A stretch of DNA of 6,145 nt, taken from NCBI GenBank assembly GCA_964402955.1, contig CAYOEZ010000260.1, forward strand, positions 1-6,145, given 5' to 3'. Positions within the stretch are counted from its first letter, which is position 1. Each line of letters opens with the position of its first letter. Positions 1-5,641 of this stretch are shown here, in pieces. The translations under genes and the position numbers were made by a program. The notes beneath the pieces are model-generated. The model searched no databases. It was not told where the DNA came from and saw nothing but the letters and a program-made list of their open reading frames with translations. This DNA is from CAYOEZ01 sp964402955. GTDB taxonomy: Bacteria > Chloroflexota > DTOL01 > DAOUCN01.

Positions 1-428
1 TTGGAGACAAGATCGGCGCCGTGGAGCAATTCCCGATCATCTGCACCACCTTCCGGCTTGGAGAGCACTGGCAAGCCGGCGCCATGTCACGCACGCTGCC
101 CTGGCTGGTCGAGATGCAACCTGATCTCTTTGTCATGCTCGGCAAGGAGTTGGCAGAGGACCGCGGCATCAAGAAGGGAGACATCGTGACGATCACATCG
201 GCGCGCGGCGCCATTAGCGCCGTGGCGATTGTCACGCCGCGCATGAAACCGCTGACCGTGGCAGGGAAGAAAGTGCATATGGTACGGCTGCCCTGGCATT
301 GGGGCTGGCAGGGGCTGGCCACGGGCGACGTTGTCAACGATATTACCCCGCATGTTGGCGATGCCAACGTGATGATACCTGAGTACAAGGCATTCCTCGT
401 CGATATCCATAAGGCACAGAGGAGGTAA
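1..428 (+). CDS. Formate dehydrogenase catalytic (alpha) subunit, C-terminal end, partial at 5' side
   Basis: This is the last ~142 residues of a molybdopterin oxidoreductase of the FdnG/FdoG formate dehydrogenase type. The frame is open from position 3 and stops with TAA at 426-428; the real start lies left of the window. The piece corresponds to the molybdopterin-dinucleotide-binding domain. Seen features include a TFRLGEHW stretch, the KGD-V-T-SARG segment, LPWHWGWQG, and the closing GDAN...PEYKAFLVDI, which closely follows the end of E. coli FdnG as I recall it. The full protein oxidises formate to CO2 at a Mo- or W-bis-MGD centre and passes electrons to the Fe-S subunit encoded 6 bp downstream. 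The active-site Cys/Sec, the Tat signal and the first [4Fe-4S] cluster would be upstream, so selenocysteine use cannot be judged. Family assignment is secure; electron direction and cellular side are inferred. Confidence 0.93.
   Translation, partial: GDKIGAVEQFPIICTTFRLGEHWQAGAMSRTLPWLVEMQPDLFVMLGKELAEDRGIKKGDIVTITSARGAISAVAIVTPRMKPLTVAGKKVHMVRLPWHWGWQGLATGDVVNDITPHVGDANVMIPEYKAFLVDIHKAQRR
420..425 (+). promoter_or_regulatory. Strong ribosome binding site for the Fe-S subunit gene
   Basis: AGGAGG lies 9 bases before the ATG at 435 and overlaps the last codons of the upstream gene. It fixes the start of the Fe-S subunit and supports translation of both genes from one message. Confidence 0.8.
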
Positions 429-434
429 GCAAGC

Positions 435-1295
435 ATGGCCCCGTATGGAATGCTGATCGATGAAACGAGATGCACAGGCTGCCGCGCCTGCCAGGTAGCA
501 TGCAAACAGTGGAATGACTTGCCCGGCGAGAAGACATTCAACCGTGGCAGTTACCAGAATCCGCCCAACCTGTCGGCCAGCACCTGGAACTTGATCGAGT
601 TCCGTGAGATAGAGAACGGTGATAACGTCGGGTTTCACTTCACGAAGAGGGCCTGTATGCACTGCTCCCACCCGGCGTGCGTCTCCGTCTGCCCGGTTGC
701 GGCTCTGAAGAAGACGTCGGACGGTCCCGTGGCGTACGACGACAAGAAGTGCATCGGCTGCCGCTACTGTATGGCTGCCTGCCCGTTTGGCATCCCGACT
801 TTCGAATGGGATAAAGGGCTGCTCGGGCAGCCGGTCATTCGCAAGTGCACCTTCTGCATCGACCGGGTGAGAAATGGATTGACGCCATCATGCGCCAAAG
901 CGTGTCCAGCTACGGTCATCACCTTCGGCGATCGGAGCGATCTCGTTGCCGAGGCGCAAGCACGCATCGCCAAGAACCCGGGCAGATACGTCAACCATGT
1001 CTACGGGCTGAATGAAGCGGGTGGCACATCGATTCTCTACCTGGCGTCCGTGCCTTTCAATCTGCTGGGCCTGCCCACGCTCGGGTCAGAGCCTGTCACG
1101 CGCTTGAGCGAGAACGTGATGAGCCAAACCGTACCATTTGCCATCGGCTGGACTGCCTTGCTGGCTGGTATCTATGGCATTGTCCGGTTGCGCGAGCGCG
1201 GCAAGCGCACGGCAAGCGCCGAGGCAGCGGCGGTGGTCGAGGCCGCGCCTTCGTCTGTTGACTCTGATGACGATGGCAAGGAGGCTCTCACGTGA
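435..1295 (+). CDS. Formate dehydrogenase Fe-S (beta) subunit, FdnH-like, four [4Fe-4S] clusters
   Basis: This 286-aa electron-transfer subunit links the catalytic subunit to the membrane subunit. All sixteen cluster cysteines are present in four groups: 13/16/19/23, 74/77/82/86, 106/109/112/116 and 138/141/153/157. Downstream, residues ~183-200 (RYVNHVYGLNEAGGTSILYL) match the FdnH-specific region. A single hydrophobic segment at about 232-250 is followed by basic residues, as in the C-terminal anchor of E. coli FdnH. A charged, Ala/Asp/Glu-rich tail ends the protein. The N-terminus is shorter than in E. coli FdnH, with the first cluster starting at residue 13. The protein has no signal peptide of its own; in FdnGH the partner's Tat signal exports the complex, and I infer the same here. 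The ATG follows AGGAGG, and the 3' end overlaps the next gene by GTGA. Homologues are also called FdhB or HybA-like, but the anchor and gene order favour formate dehydrogenase. Confidence 0.94.
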   Translation: MAPYGMLIDETRCTGCRACQVACKQWNDLPGEKTFNRGSYQNPPNLSASTWNLIEFREIENGDNVGFHFTKRACMHCSHPACVSVCPVAALKKTSDGPVAYDDKKCIGCRYCMAACPFGIPTFEWDKGLLGQPVIRKCTFCIDRVRNGLTPSCAKACPATVITFGDRSDLVAEAQARIAKNPGRYVNHVYGLNEAGGTSILYLASVPFNLLGLPTLGSEPVTRLSENVMSQTVPFAIGWTALLAGIYGIVRLRERGKRTASAEAAAVVEAAPSSVDSDDDGKEALT

Positions 1296-2440
1296 ACCAA
1301 CTTCGTGCTGTCCGGACGCGTGTCCCGCTCCCAGCAGTCGTTCTGGGTGGGATACTGACACTGGGTGTGCTGGTTACGCTCTACCGTTACCTGAGAGGCC
1401 TGGGAGCGATGAGCAACCTGTCGGATGCCTTTCCCTGGGGGCTGTGGATCAGCTTTGATCTGCTCTGTGGCGTAGCGCTCGGGGCCGGCGCCTTCACGAC
1501 GGCATTCATGGTGTATATCCTCGGCATCGAGCGCTACCGCCCACTGCTGCGCCCGGCGATCCTCACCGGCTTCCTGGGCTACGTGATGGTTGTGGTTGCA
1601 TTGCTTGTCGACCTGGGGCGGCCAGAACGCATCTGGCACCTGATCTTCTACTGGAACACGCACTCGGTTCTTTTTGAGGTCGGCTGGTGTGTCATGCTGT
1701 ACACCACCGTGCTGGCGTTAGAGCTCAGCCCCGTCTTCTTCGAACGCCTCAGGCTGAAGACTCCGCTGCGCATCATCCACGCCATCACAATCCCACTCAT
1801 CATCGCAGGTGTGCTGCTGTCCACACTGCACCAATCATCACTTGGGTCGATGTTCCTTGCCATGCCGGACAAGGTGTATCCACTGTGGTACTCGCCGCTG
1901 CTGCCCGTTCTCTTCTTTCTGTCGGCAGTTGCCGTGGGCCCAAGCATGGTGATCCTCGAGGCAACGATCAGTGCGCGGGCGTTCAAGCGCGAACCGAAGT
2001 TCGAGCTTCTCGCCGGATTGTCCCGCTTCATCCCCTTTGTCCTGGGTCTCTACCTGGCGCTCAAGCTTGTCGAGTTGGTTGTGGTGGGCGAGGTCGGACT
2101 GCTCTTTGTCCCGCGCGTGGAGACGCTCCTGTTCTGGATAGAGATCCTGGTTGGCATTGTCACACCGCTGATCCTGTTCTTGACGCCTGCCACCCGGCGC
2201 AGCGCCTCGCGCTTGTTGGCAGCAGCACTGCTGCTGATCGCTGGCGTTGTGCTGAACCGCTTCAACGTCAGTCTGCTGGCTTTCACGCACACGGCGGGCG
2301 CCACCTACATTCCGCACTGGATGGAGATCGCAGTTACCGCCGGAATCGTGTCAGCCGGTATCATAGCCTACTGGGTGGTGGCCCGCTTCTTCCCGCTCTT
2401 CACCCCTGAGTCACGCGGTCACGGCACGTCGGACACATAG
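1292..2440 (+). CDS. NrfD/HybB-family quinone-interacting membrane subunit of the formate dehydrogenase
   Basis: This 382-aa polytopic protein has about ten hydrophobic segments, near residues 13-31, 51-79, 87-107, 124-146, 160-180, 200-223, 245-267, 276-297, 306-321 and 345-367. NrfD/HybB hallmarks are visible: FPWGLWISFD (47-56), DLGRPERIWH (107-116), the HQSSLGS loop (180-186), the VLNRFNVSLLAF stretch near 320-331, and the closing Y-x-P-x-W-x-E (339-345). Members anchor Mo/W- or Fe-S-containing oxidoreductases and exchange electrons with (mena)quinone without haem. Here the protein takes the place that the four-helix cytochrome b FdnI has in E. coli. The start is GTG at 1292, 7 bases after AAGGAGG (1278-1284), and overlaps the preceding stop as GTGA, implying translational coupling. 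Assignment to the family is firm. Whether it pumps protons, or only passes electrons to quinone, cannot be read from the sequence. Confidence 0.92.
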   Translation: MNQLRAVRTRVPLPAVVLGGILTLGVLVTLYRYLRGLGAMSNLSDAFPWGLWISFDLLCGVALGAGAFTTAFMVYILGIERYRPLLRPAILTGFLGYVMVVVALLVDLGRPERIWHLIFYWNTHSVLFEVGWCVMLYTTVLALELSPVFFERLRLKTPLRIIHAITIPLIIAGVLLSTLHQSSLGSMFLAMPDKVYPLWYSPLLPVLFFLSAVAVGPSMVILEATISARAFKREPKFELLAGLSRFIPFVLGLYLALKLVELVVVGEVGLLFVPRVETLLFWIEILVGIVTPLILFLTPATRRSASRLLAAALLLIAGVVLNRFNVSLLAFTHTAGATYIPHWMEIAVTAGIVSAGIIAYWVVARFFPLFTPESRGHGTSDT

Positions 2441-2457
2441 GGTTAGCGAGTAAGCGC

Positions 2458-2493
2458 ACTGCGTGGCGGGTCCGCTGGACCCGCCACAGTTTT
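2458..2493 (+). terminator. Hairpin with short T run between the membrane-subunit gene and fdhE (terminator or attenuator)
   Basis: GTGGCGGGTCC (2463-2473), a 3-base loop GCT and GGACCCGCCAC (2477-2487) form a perfect 11-bp, almost all-GC stem. ACT at 2458-2460 can pair with AGT at 2488-2490 across a two-base bulge. TTTT follows at 2490-2493. This is the shape of an intrinsic terminator, although the T run is short. It lies 18 bases after the membrane-subunit stop and ends 9 bases before the fdhE ATG. Partial read-through would set low FdhE levels relative to the structural subunits. It could instead stabilise the upstream mRNA. Confidence 0.65.
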
Positions 2494-2502
2494 CAACAAA
2501 GC

Positions 2503-3357
2503 ATGGAGGCGGAGCAGTTGTTCAGCTACTCGGCAATTATCCTGGCGCTGAAGGATGCGGGTGGGAGCGATCCCGACCTGCGTGACAGTGTCAGCCTCTA
2601 CATCGACCTGCTGGAGCTGCAATCTGGCGTGGACGCCGGGCCGTCCCGATCCCAGTTGAGCGTGACCGATGTCGCAGGACGTCTGCAGACCGGGCAGCCG
2701 CTCTTGGCGCCTGGTGCATGGATTGTAGAGAGCAGGAGTTTGGCGCCGCTCTGCGTGCAAGTGGCGCAAAAGACGGCTCAGCATCGCCGCGAGCTAACCA
2801 GGTCCCTCGTAAGCATCTCTGCCTGGTTCACCGCTCACAGCGATTCACTCGAGCGCGCCGTCATCGACTACCTCAACAGAGGTTACTGCCAGGACGCACT
2901 GGATGCAGGCCTGGATGCAGGTCTCCACCGCTTCGTCCTCGCCCATGGCATACACCCGTTCCTGCGTGTAGAGGCCGACAAGCTGACGCCTCTGATCGAC
3001 ATGCGTGGCTGGTTCAGAGGGATATGTCCAATCTGTGGCGGGGAGCCGGATATGGCAGCCTTAGAGCGCGACGGCGGCGGCCGGCGCCTGCTGTGCTCGC
3101 AGTGTGACTCGGAGTGGCCGTTCTTCCGCACCGTCTGTCCTTTTTGCGGTGATGATTCGCATGTCGGCTACTATGCCGCCAAGCCGGGGTATCGTCTCTA
3201 TACCTGCGACGCGTGCAAGCGGTACGTCAAGACAATCGACTTGAGGGACGTGGCCGGCCAGCGGCTTTTGCCCGTGGAAAGGATACTGACGGTGAGTTTG
3301 GACGTTACAGCGCAGGCTGCCGGGTGGAAGGGCCAGGCAATTGAGGTGAGTCGCTAG
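2503..3357 (+). CDS. fdhE: Formate dehydrogenase accessory protein FdhE
   Basis: This 284-aa cytoplasmic FdhE-family protein is needed in other bacteria for activity of respiratory formate dehydrogenases. It has been reported to bind the catalytic subunit and iron. Eight cysteines sit in four CxxC pairs, as in the family's rubredoxin-like metal-binding part: C175/C178 (CPICGG), C198/C201 (CSQC), C212/C215 (CPFCG) and C235/C238 (CDAC). The region before them is helical and less conserved, ending in HPFLR and the GWFRG lead-in. The length is slightly under E. coli FdhE. ATG at 2503 is the first start after the in-frame stop at 2438; no good Shine-Dalgarno precedes it, and a terminator-like hairpin ends 9 bases upstream. 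Its place directly after the structural genes matches its maturation role. A 12-bp tandem duplication gives LDAGLDAG at residues 133-140. Confidence 0.92.
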   Translation: MEAEQLFSYSAIILALKDAGGSDPDLRDSVSLYIDLLELQSGVDAGPSRSQLSVTDVAGRLQTGQPLLAPGAWIVESRSLAPLCVQVAQKTAQHRRELTRSLVSISAWFTAHSDSLERAVIDYLNRGYCQDALDAGLDAGLHRFVLAHGIHPFLRVEADKLTPLIDMRGWFRGICPICGGEPDMAALERDGGGRRLLCSQCDSEWPFFRTVCPFCGDDSHVGYYAAKPGYRLYTCDACKRYVKTIDLRDVAGQRLLPVERILTVSLDVTAQAAGWKGQAIEVSR

Positions 3358-3425
3358 TATTCACGTTTGAGTCTCGTTGACCACACAGTGGTGCAGGACG
3401 CAGATCGGATGGTTCGACCAGCGGG

Positions 3426-3764
3426 GTCGCCGGCTTGCAGAAGGTCGCGTGTCCACGGGAGGCATCCAGGCTGCGTCTCTACAGCCTGTCGGTGAGCCAA
3501 TGCCGGAGGTCATTTCTACCGCAGAGACACCCGATAGAGCGGGGTGAGCTTCGCAGAGAGAGCCTGCCCCGCTGTATCGGGCATCGCCGAGAAAGAGCAC
3601 AGAAAACCATCCACGCGCTCCCGCACCCGCATCTGAGCGATAGAAACCGGCCAGGGCTATCCAGATGCCGTCAATCGGAGTGGAGAGCAACCTCCGGCAC
3701 TGCTCACAGCCAGCGTTGCCAAATCGGAGCCGACCTGCAGCGGGTGGCTGCTGCAGCCGGCGAC
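3426..3764. repeat. Widely spaced imperfect inverted repeat
   Basis: GTCGCCGGCTTGCAG (3426-3440) and CTGCAGCCGGCGAC (3751-3764) are reverse complements apart from one extra T in the left copy. They enclose about 310 bp with no supported gene. The right arm also overlaps a local CTGCAGC/GCTGCAG inverted pair (3735-3741 and 3750-3756). The arms could be the ends of a small non-autonomous element, or a coincidence in GC-rich sequence; no target duplication is evident outside them. Confidence 0.3.
3530..3581. repeat. Long imperfect palindrome (15-bp arms, 22-base loop)
   Basis: CCCGATAGAGCGGGG (3530-3544) and CCCCGCTGTATCGGG (3567-3581) pair over 14 of 15 positions, with a single central G-G mismatch. 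The loop can add a GCT/AGC pairing (3548-3550 with 3561-3563). No T run follows on either strand, so it does not look like a simple intrinsic terminator. As RNA it would be very stable in either direction. It may be a REP-like intergenic repeat, a shared 3' end structure for the two convergent operons, or a protein site. Confidence 0.5.
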
Positions 3765-3793
3765 GGTGTGCCACTCTAGCCGAGGGCGATACC

Positions 3794-4948
3794 CTATCCT
3801 CCTGGCGTGGGCGTCGGCTGAGGATGCAGAGCGGCATGAACCCGGCTGGCCACGCCCTCGATGGTGGCAATACCGTACTCCATGCTCGGTTGCTGCCGCG
3901 TCAATATGGCCAGTGCATACATCGGCTGGCTGCCAAGCGGCATTACCAGCCCGGCGCTATTCACCCACCAGCCACCCTGGGTTGGGTTCCAACCGTCTTT
4001 GATGGCAACATCGGCGTGCAAGAGCTGATTTGTCGGCACACCAGCGCTGATGCCCCACGTCTGGTTTGGGTCGACCTGCCCCATCAGGCTGAGTGCGAGT
4101 TCACGATTGGGCTTGTCGAGGATCTCGCCCAGTGCAATCTTCGATAGCAACAGAGCAACCTCTTTGGGCGTGGAGCGGCTTGCGCCCCAAGCCTCCATCG
4201 GGTTTGGCACAGTGTTCACGAGCCCCATGGACCGCAGAGTTTCCGCGACCGCCGCACCGCCACCGATGTATTCCCACAGCGCCGACGCAGAGTCGTTGTC
4301 ACTCACAGTGATCATCGGCCGGAGCATGCTCATCTCCCATTCAGTCAGCGGGCGATTGGCGCGCATAGCCTGATCCATGACGGTGACCATGATGGCAACC
4401 TTGGCGACGCTGGCCATCGGCGTCAGCTCGTCACCATTATGGGTGTAGATAGTAGCGCGGCCCGGTACGATGACGGCAGCGCCGCGCGGTTCTTCTCTTG
4501 TCTCCAGAAACGCCGCCGCTTCCGGAGCCAACTCAGCCAGAGGTCGTTCGGCAAACTCGGATGTGTGTCTGGCCACGGCTGTTGCGCTCGCTGCCCGCGT
4601 CGCGCTTGGAAAGGGTGCCGATGTCTGTATGGGGCTGGGTACAACGGTTGGAGCTGGATTCGCCGGCGTAGGTGTTGCTTTATTCTGAGAGATAGGCGGC
4701 GCGCCTGCCGGCACACTGGGGGCGGCGGGTGCAGAGCCTAACCTTGCCGGGGTGGGTGTTGTCATGCTCTGAGGTGCAGGTGTTGCACCCTGCGGCCCGC
4801 CTGCCGTGGGCGTACCACGCGGGGCAGCCGTGCAGGCCGAGGTGAGCAACAGGGTAAGAGCGAGCAACAAGATCGCCCTTGATTGGGCCCGCCCTGGCAT
4901 TCGTGTTTGGTTATCTGTTCTTGGCTCGATACGCGTCCTGGATATCAT
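3794..4948 (-). CDS. Lipoprotein serine hydrolase of the class A beta-lactamase / DD-peptidase fold
   Basis: A 384-aa secreted protein. I start it at ATG 4948 because GGAG (4957-4960) sits 8 bases upstream and the ATG overlaps the preceding stop as ATGA; the in-frame ATGs at 5044 and 4900 lack such sites. A basic N-terminus leads to a hydrophobic stretch (AILLLALTLLLT) and a lipobox-like TSAC with Cys39. About 90 residues rich in Pro, Thr and Ala form a linker to the outer-surface domain. Catalytic motifs are SVAK (Ser180/Lys183), SDN (216-218) and KDG (317-319) in place of KTG. This fits the Beta-lactamase2-type enzyme family (Pfam PF13354). The SxxK-SDN spacing is about 36 residues, well below classical class A enzymes, and I find no clear ExxLN omega-loop motif. 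A role in peptidoglycan or penicillin binding is therefore as likely as antibiotic hydrolysis. It is the last gene of the leftward operon. Confidence 0.85.
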   Translation of the reverse strand: MISRTRIEPRTDNQTRMPGRAQSRAILLLALTLLLTSACTAAPRGTPTAGGPQGATPAPQSMTTPTPARLGSAPAAPSVPAGAPPISQNKATPTPANPAPTVVPSPIQTSAPFPSATRAASATAVARHTSEFAERPLAELAPEAAAFLETREEPRGAAVIVPGRATIYTHNGDELTPMASVAKVAIMVTVMDQAMRANRPLTEWEMSMLRPMITVSDNDSASALWEYIGGGAAVAETLRSMGLVNTVPNPMEAWGASRSTPKEVALLLSKIALGEILDKPNRELALSLMGQVDPNQTWGISAGVPTNQLLHADVAIKDGWNPTQGGWWVNSAGLVMPLGSQPMYALAILTRQQPSMEYGIATIEGVASRVHAALHPQPTPTPGG

Positions 4949-5088
4949 GCCTGGTTCTCCAGCATTTCCTGCGGCAGGCTCTGCCGTCGCGTCAGGATTC
5001 CGCTCAAGACGGCGCGCATCAAATCCAGCGCCTGGATAATGCATGCATCAGGCAGGCTGTAGTAGACATTTTGTGCTGGCCTTGGCAT
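4945..5088 (-). CDS. 47-aa ORF resembling the C-terminal end of an ArsR-family regulator
   Basis: This short ORF (ATG 5088 to TGA 4945) fills the gap between the lipoate ligase and the hydrolase. AAGGAG (5096-5101) lies 7 bases before its ATG, and its stop overlaps the hydrolase start as ATGA, so translation of the two is probably coupled. The sequence QNVYYSLPD followed by IIQALDLMRAVL looks like the last wing strand and C-terminal dimerisation helix of ArsR/SmtB-type winged-helix repressors. The DNA-recognition helices are absent: reading upstream in the same frame leads into the end of the ligase gene with no ArsR-like residues. It may be the tail of an arsR gene lost by deletion, kept as a translated leader for the hydrolase, or a small protein in its own right. 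The ArsR resemblance is my recognition from pattern, not a search. Confidence 0.6.
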   Translation of the reverse strand: MPRPAQNVYYSLPDACIIQALDLMRAVLSGILTRRQSLPQEMLENQA

Positions 5089-5095
5089 GGAGCAT

Positions 5096-5101
5096 CTCCT
5101 T
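5096..5101 (-). promoter_or_regulatory. Ribosome binding site for the 47-aa ORF
   Basis: On the minus strand this reads AAGGAG, 7 bases ahead of the ATG at 5088 and 13 bases after the lipoate ligase stop. It is the main reason for calling so short an ORF as translated. Confidence 0.6.
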
Positions 5102-5114
5102 GCGCCGTGGACGG

Positions 5115-5597
5115 CTATCCTTGTGTACTGTCGCCGGCCACTGTGAGAGCCTGGACAATGTGCTCCGGCGTCAGGCCCGGTGAGTGGATATGGAGCGTCC
5201 GGTAGGCATCCTGGACACGCGCGGTCAGGGTAGCGGGCGACATCGCCTGGCCGCGCAGCGCCTGCTCGATGCCGCCCACAGCGACAGTGGGCAACATGGT
5301 GAAGTCGCCTGAGATCGGCACGTCATCGATGCGCTCGTTGCGCAGCCGCGCTGTGACGCGGATCAGACCGCCAGGCGCCTTGAACGCAGACTCGACCACG
5401 CGCACATCCTCGTGAATCTTGACGCCTGTCTGGCGCAGCCCGCCCTTCTCGTGCAACCACTCGTCCGATGCCAAGCGCTTATCGATGTCAGTCGCTACTG
5501 CTTCCTCTGCTGCGCTCCACTCGCCGCGCACGACCTCGACGCCCAGCGCTTCAGCGCACGATATGAACCTGCCCACGGCGCTGCAACTGGCTGTACC
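5115..5597 (-). pseudogene. lplA: Lipoate-protein ligase A, C-terminal fragment cut off by the IS66-like element
   Basis: About 160 codons remain, ending with TAG at 5115-5117. Recognisable parts in order are ALGVEVVRGEWSAAEEA (helical end of the catalytic domain), ASDEWL, then the C-terminal accessory domain with GVKIHEDVRVVES, KAPGGLIRV, RIDDVPISGDF and a closing helical segment with PEHIVQAL. This matches the last third to half of LplA/LplB-type ligases, which attach lipoate to E2 and GCV-H proteins through lipoyl-AMP. The catalytic domain with the RRxSGGG-type motif and substrate lysine is missing. Homology stops near 5575-5597, next to the start of the IS66-like element, so insertion is the simplest explanation. 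The frame runs on into transposon DNA with no credible start. The enzyme should be inactive unless the other half acts in trans. The exact right edge is uncertain by roughly 20 bases. Confidence 0.78.
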
Positions 5598-5604
5598 GTA
5601 GCTG

Positions 5605-5634
5605 TTCACCTTTACCCTGGGAATGTGGCATACT
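5605..5634 (+). promoter_or_regulatory. Possible promoter for the IS66 transposase
   Basis: TTCACC (5605-5610) and CATACT (5629-5634) are 18 bases apart and resemble -35 and -10 boxes. Transcription would begin about 7 bases later, almost at the ATG at 5642, giving a leaderless message. This would fit the absence of a Shine-Dalgarno sequence there. The match is weak. Confidence 0.25.
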
Positions 5635-5641
5635 GCCCGCC

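Larger units (their letters stand above)
3358..3793. other. Gene-free convergent intergenic region (436 bp)
   Basis: This region lies between the ends of two convergent units, fdhE (+) and the serine hydrolase (-). Frames on both strands stay open for 100-170 codons. Their translations are rich in Arg, Ser, Cys, His and Pro, have no recognisable domain, and lack good ribosome sites, so I treat them as chance openings in GC-rich DNA. A weak 5-bp hairpin (ACCAC-ACA-GTGGT, 3380-3392) follows fdhE without a T run. The only notable structures are the inverted repeats listed separately. Confidence 0.6.

Noticed and set aside
3380..3392. Small hairpin just after fdhE as a terminator
   Set aside because: The stem is only 5 bp and has no T run, which is too weak to call.
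3435..3779. 114-codon open frame on the plus strand downstream of fdhE
   Set aside because: It has no Shine-Dalgarno, and its Arg/Ser/His/Cys-rich composition is typical of chance frames in GC-rich DNA. It runs across the palindrome and shows no family resemblance.
3361..3870. 169-codon open frame on the minus strand covering the intergenic region and the end of the hydrolase gene
   Set aside because: It starts inside the hydrolase coding region in another frame, has no ribosome site, and its translation is low-complexity in Arg, Ser, Pro and Cys without any recognisable domain.
4949..5044. Longer hydrolase start at ATG 5044
   Set aside because: It would prepend 32 residues overlapping the 47-aa ORF in a second frame and push the signal peptide far from the N-terminus. 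The ATG at 4948 has GGAG at good spacing and an ATGA coupling.
5274..5292. Hairpin GCCCAC...GTGGGC in the lipoate ligase fragment
   Set aside because: It has six-base arms inside coding sequence with no T run, a common chance event at this GC content.
5605..5641. Outward promoter from the IS66 end driving the leftward operon
   Set aside because: Reading the minus strand I find no convincing -35/-10 pair in this stretch, so read-through from the IS5-like transposase is only a possibility and not a called feature.
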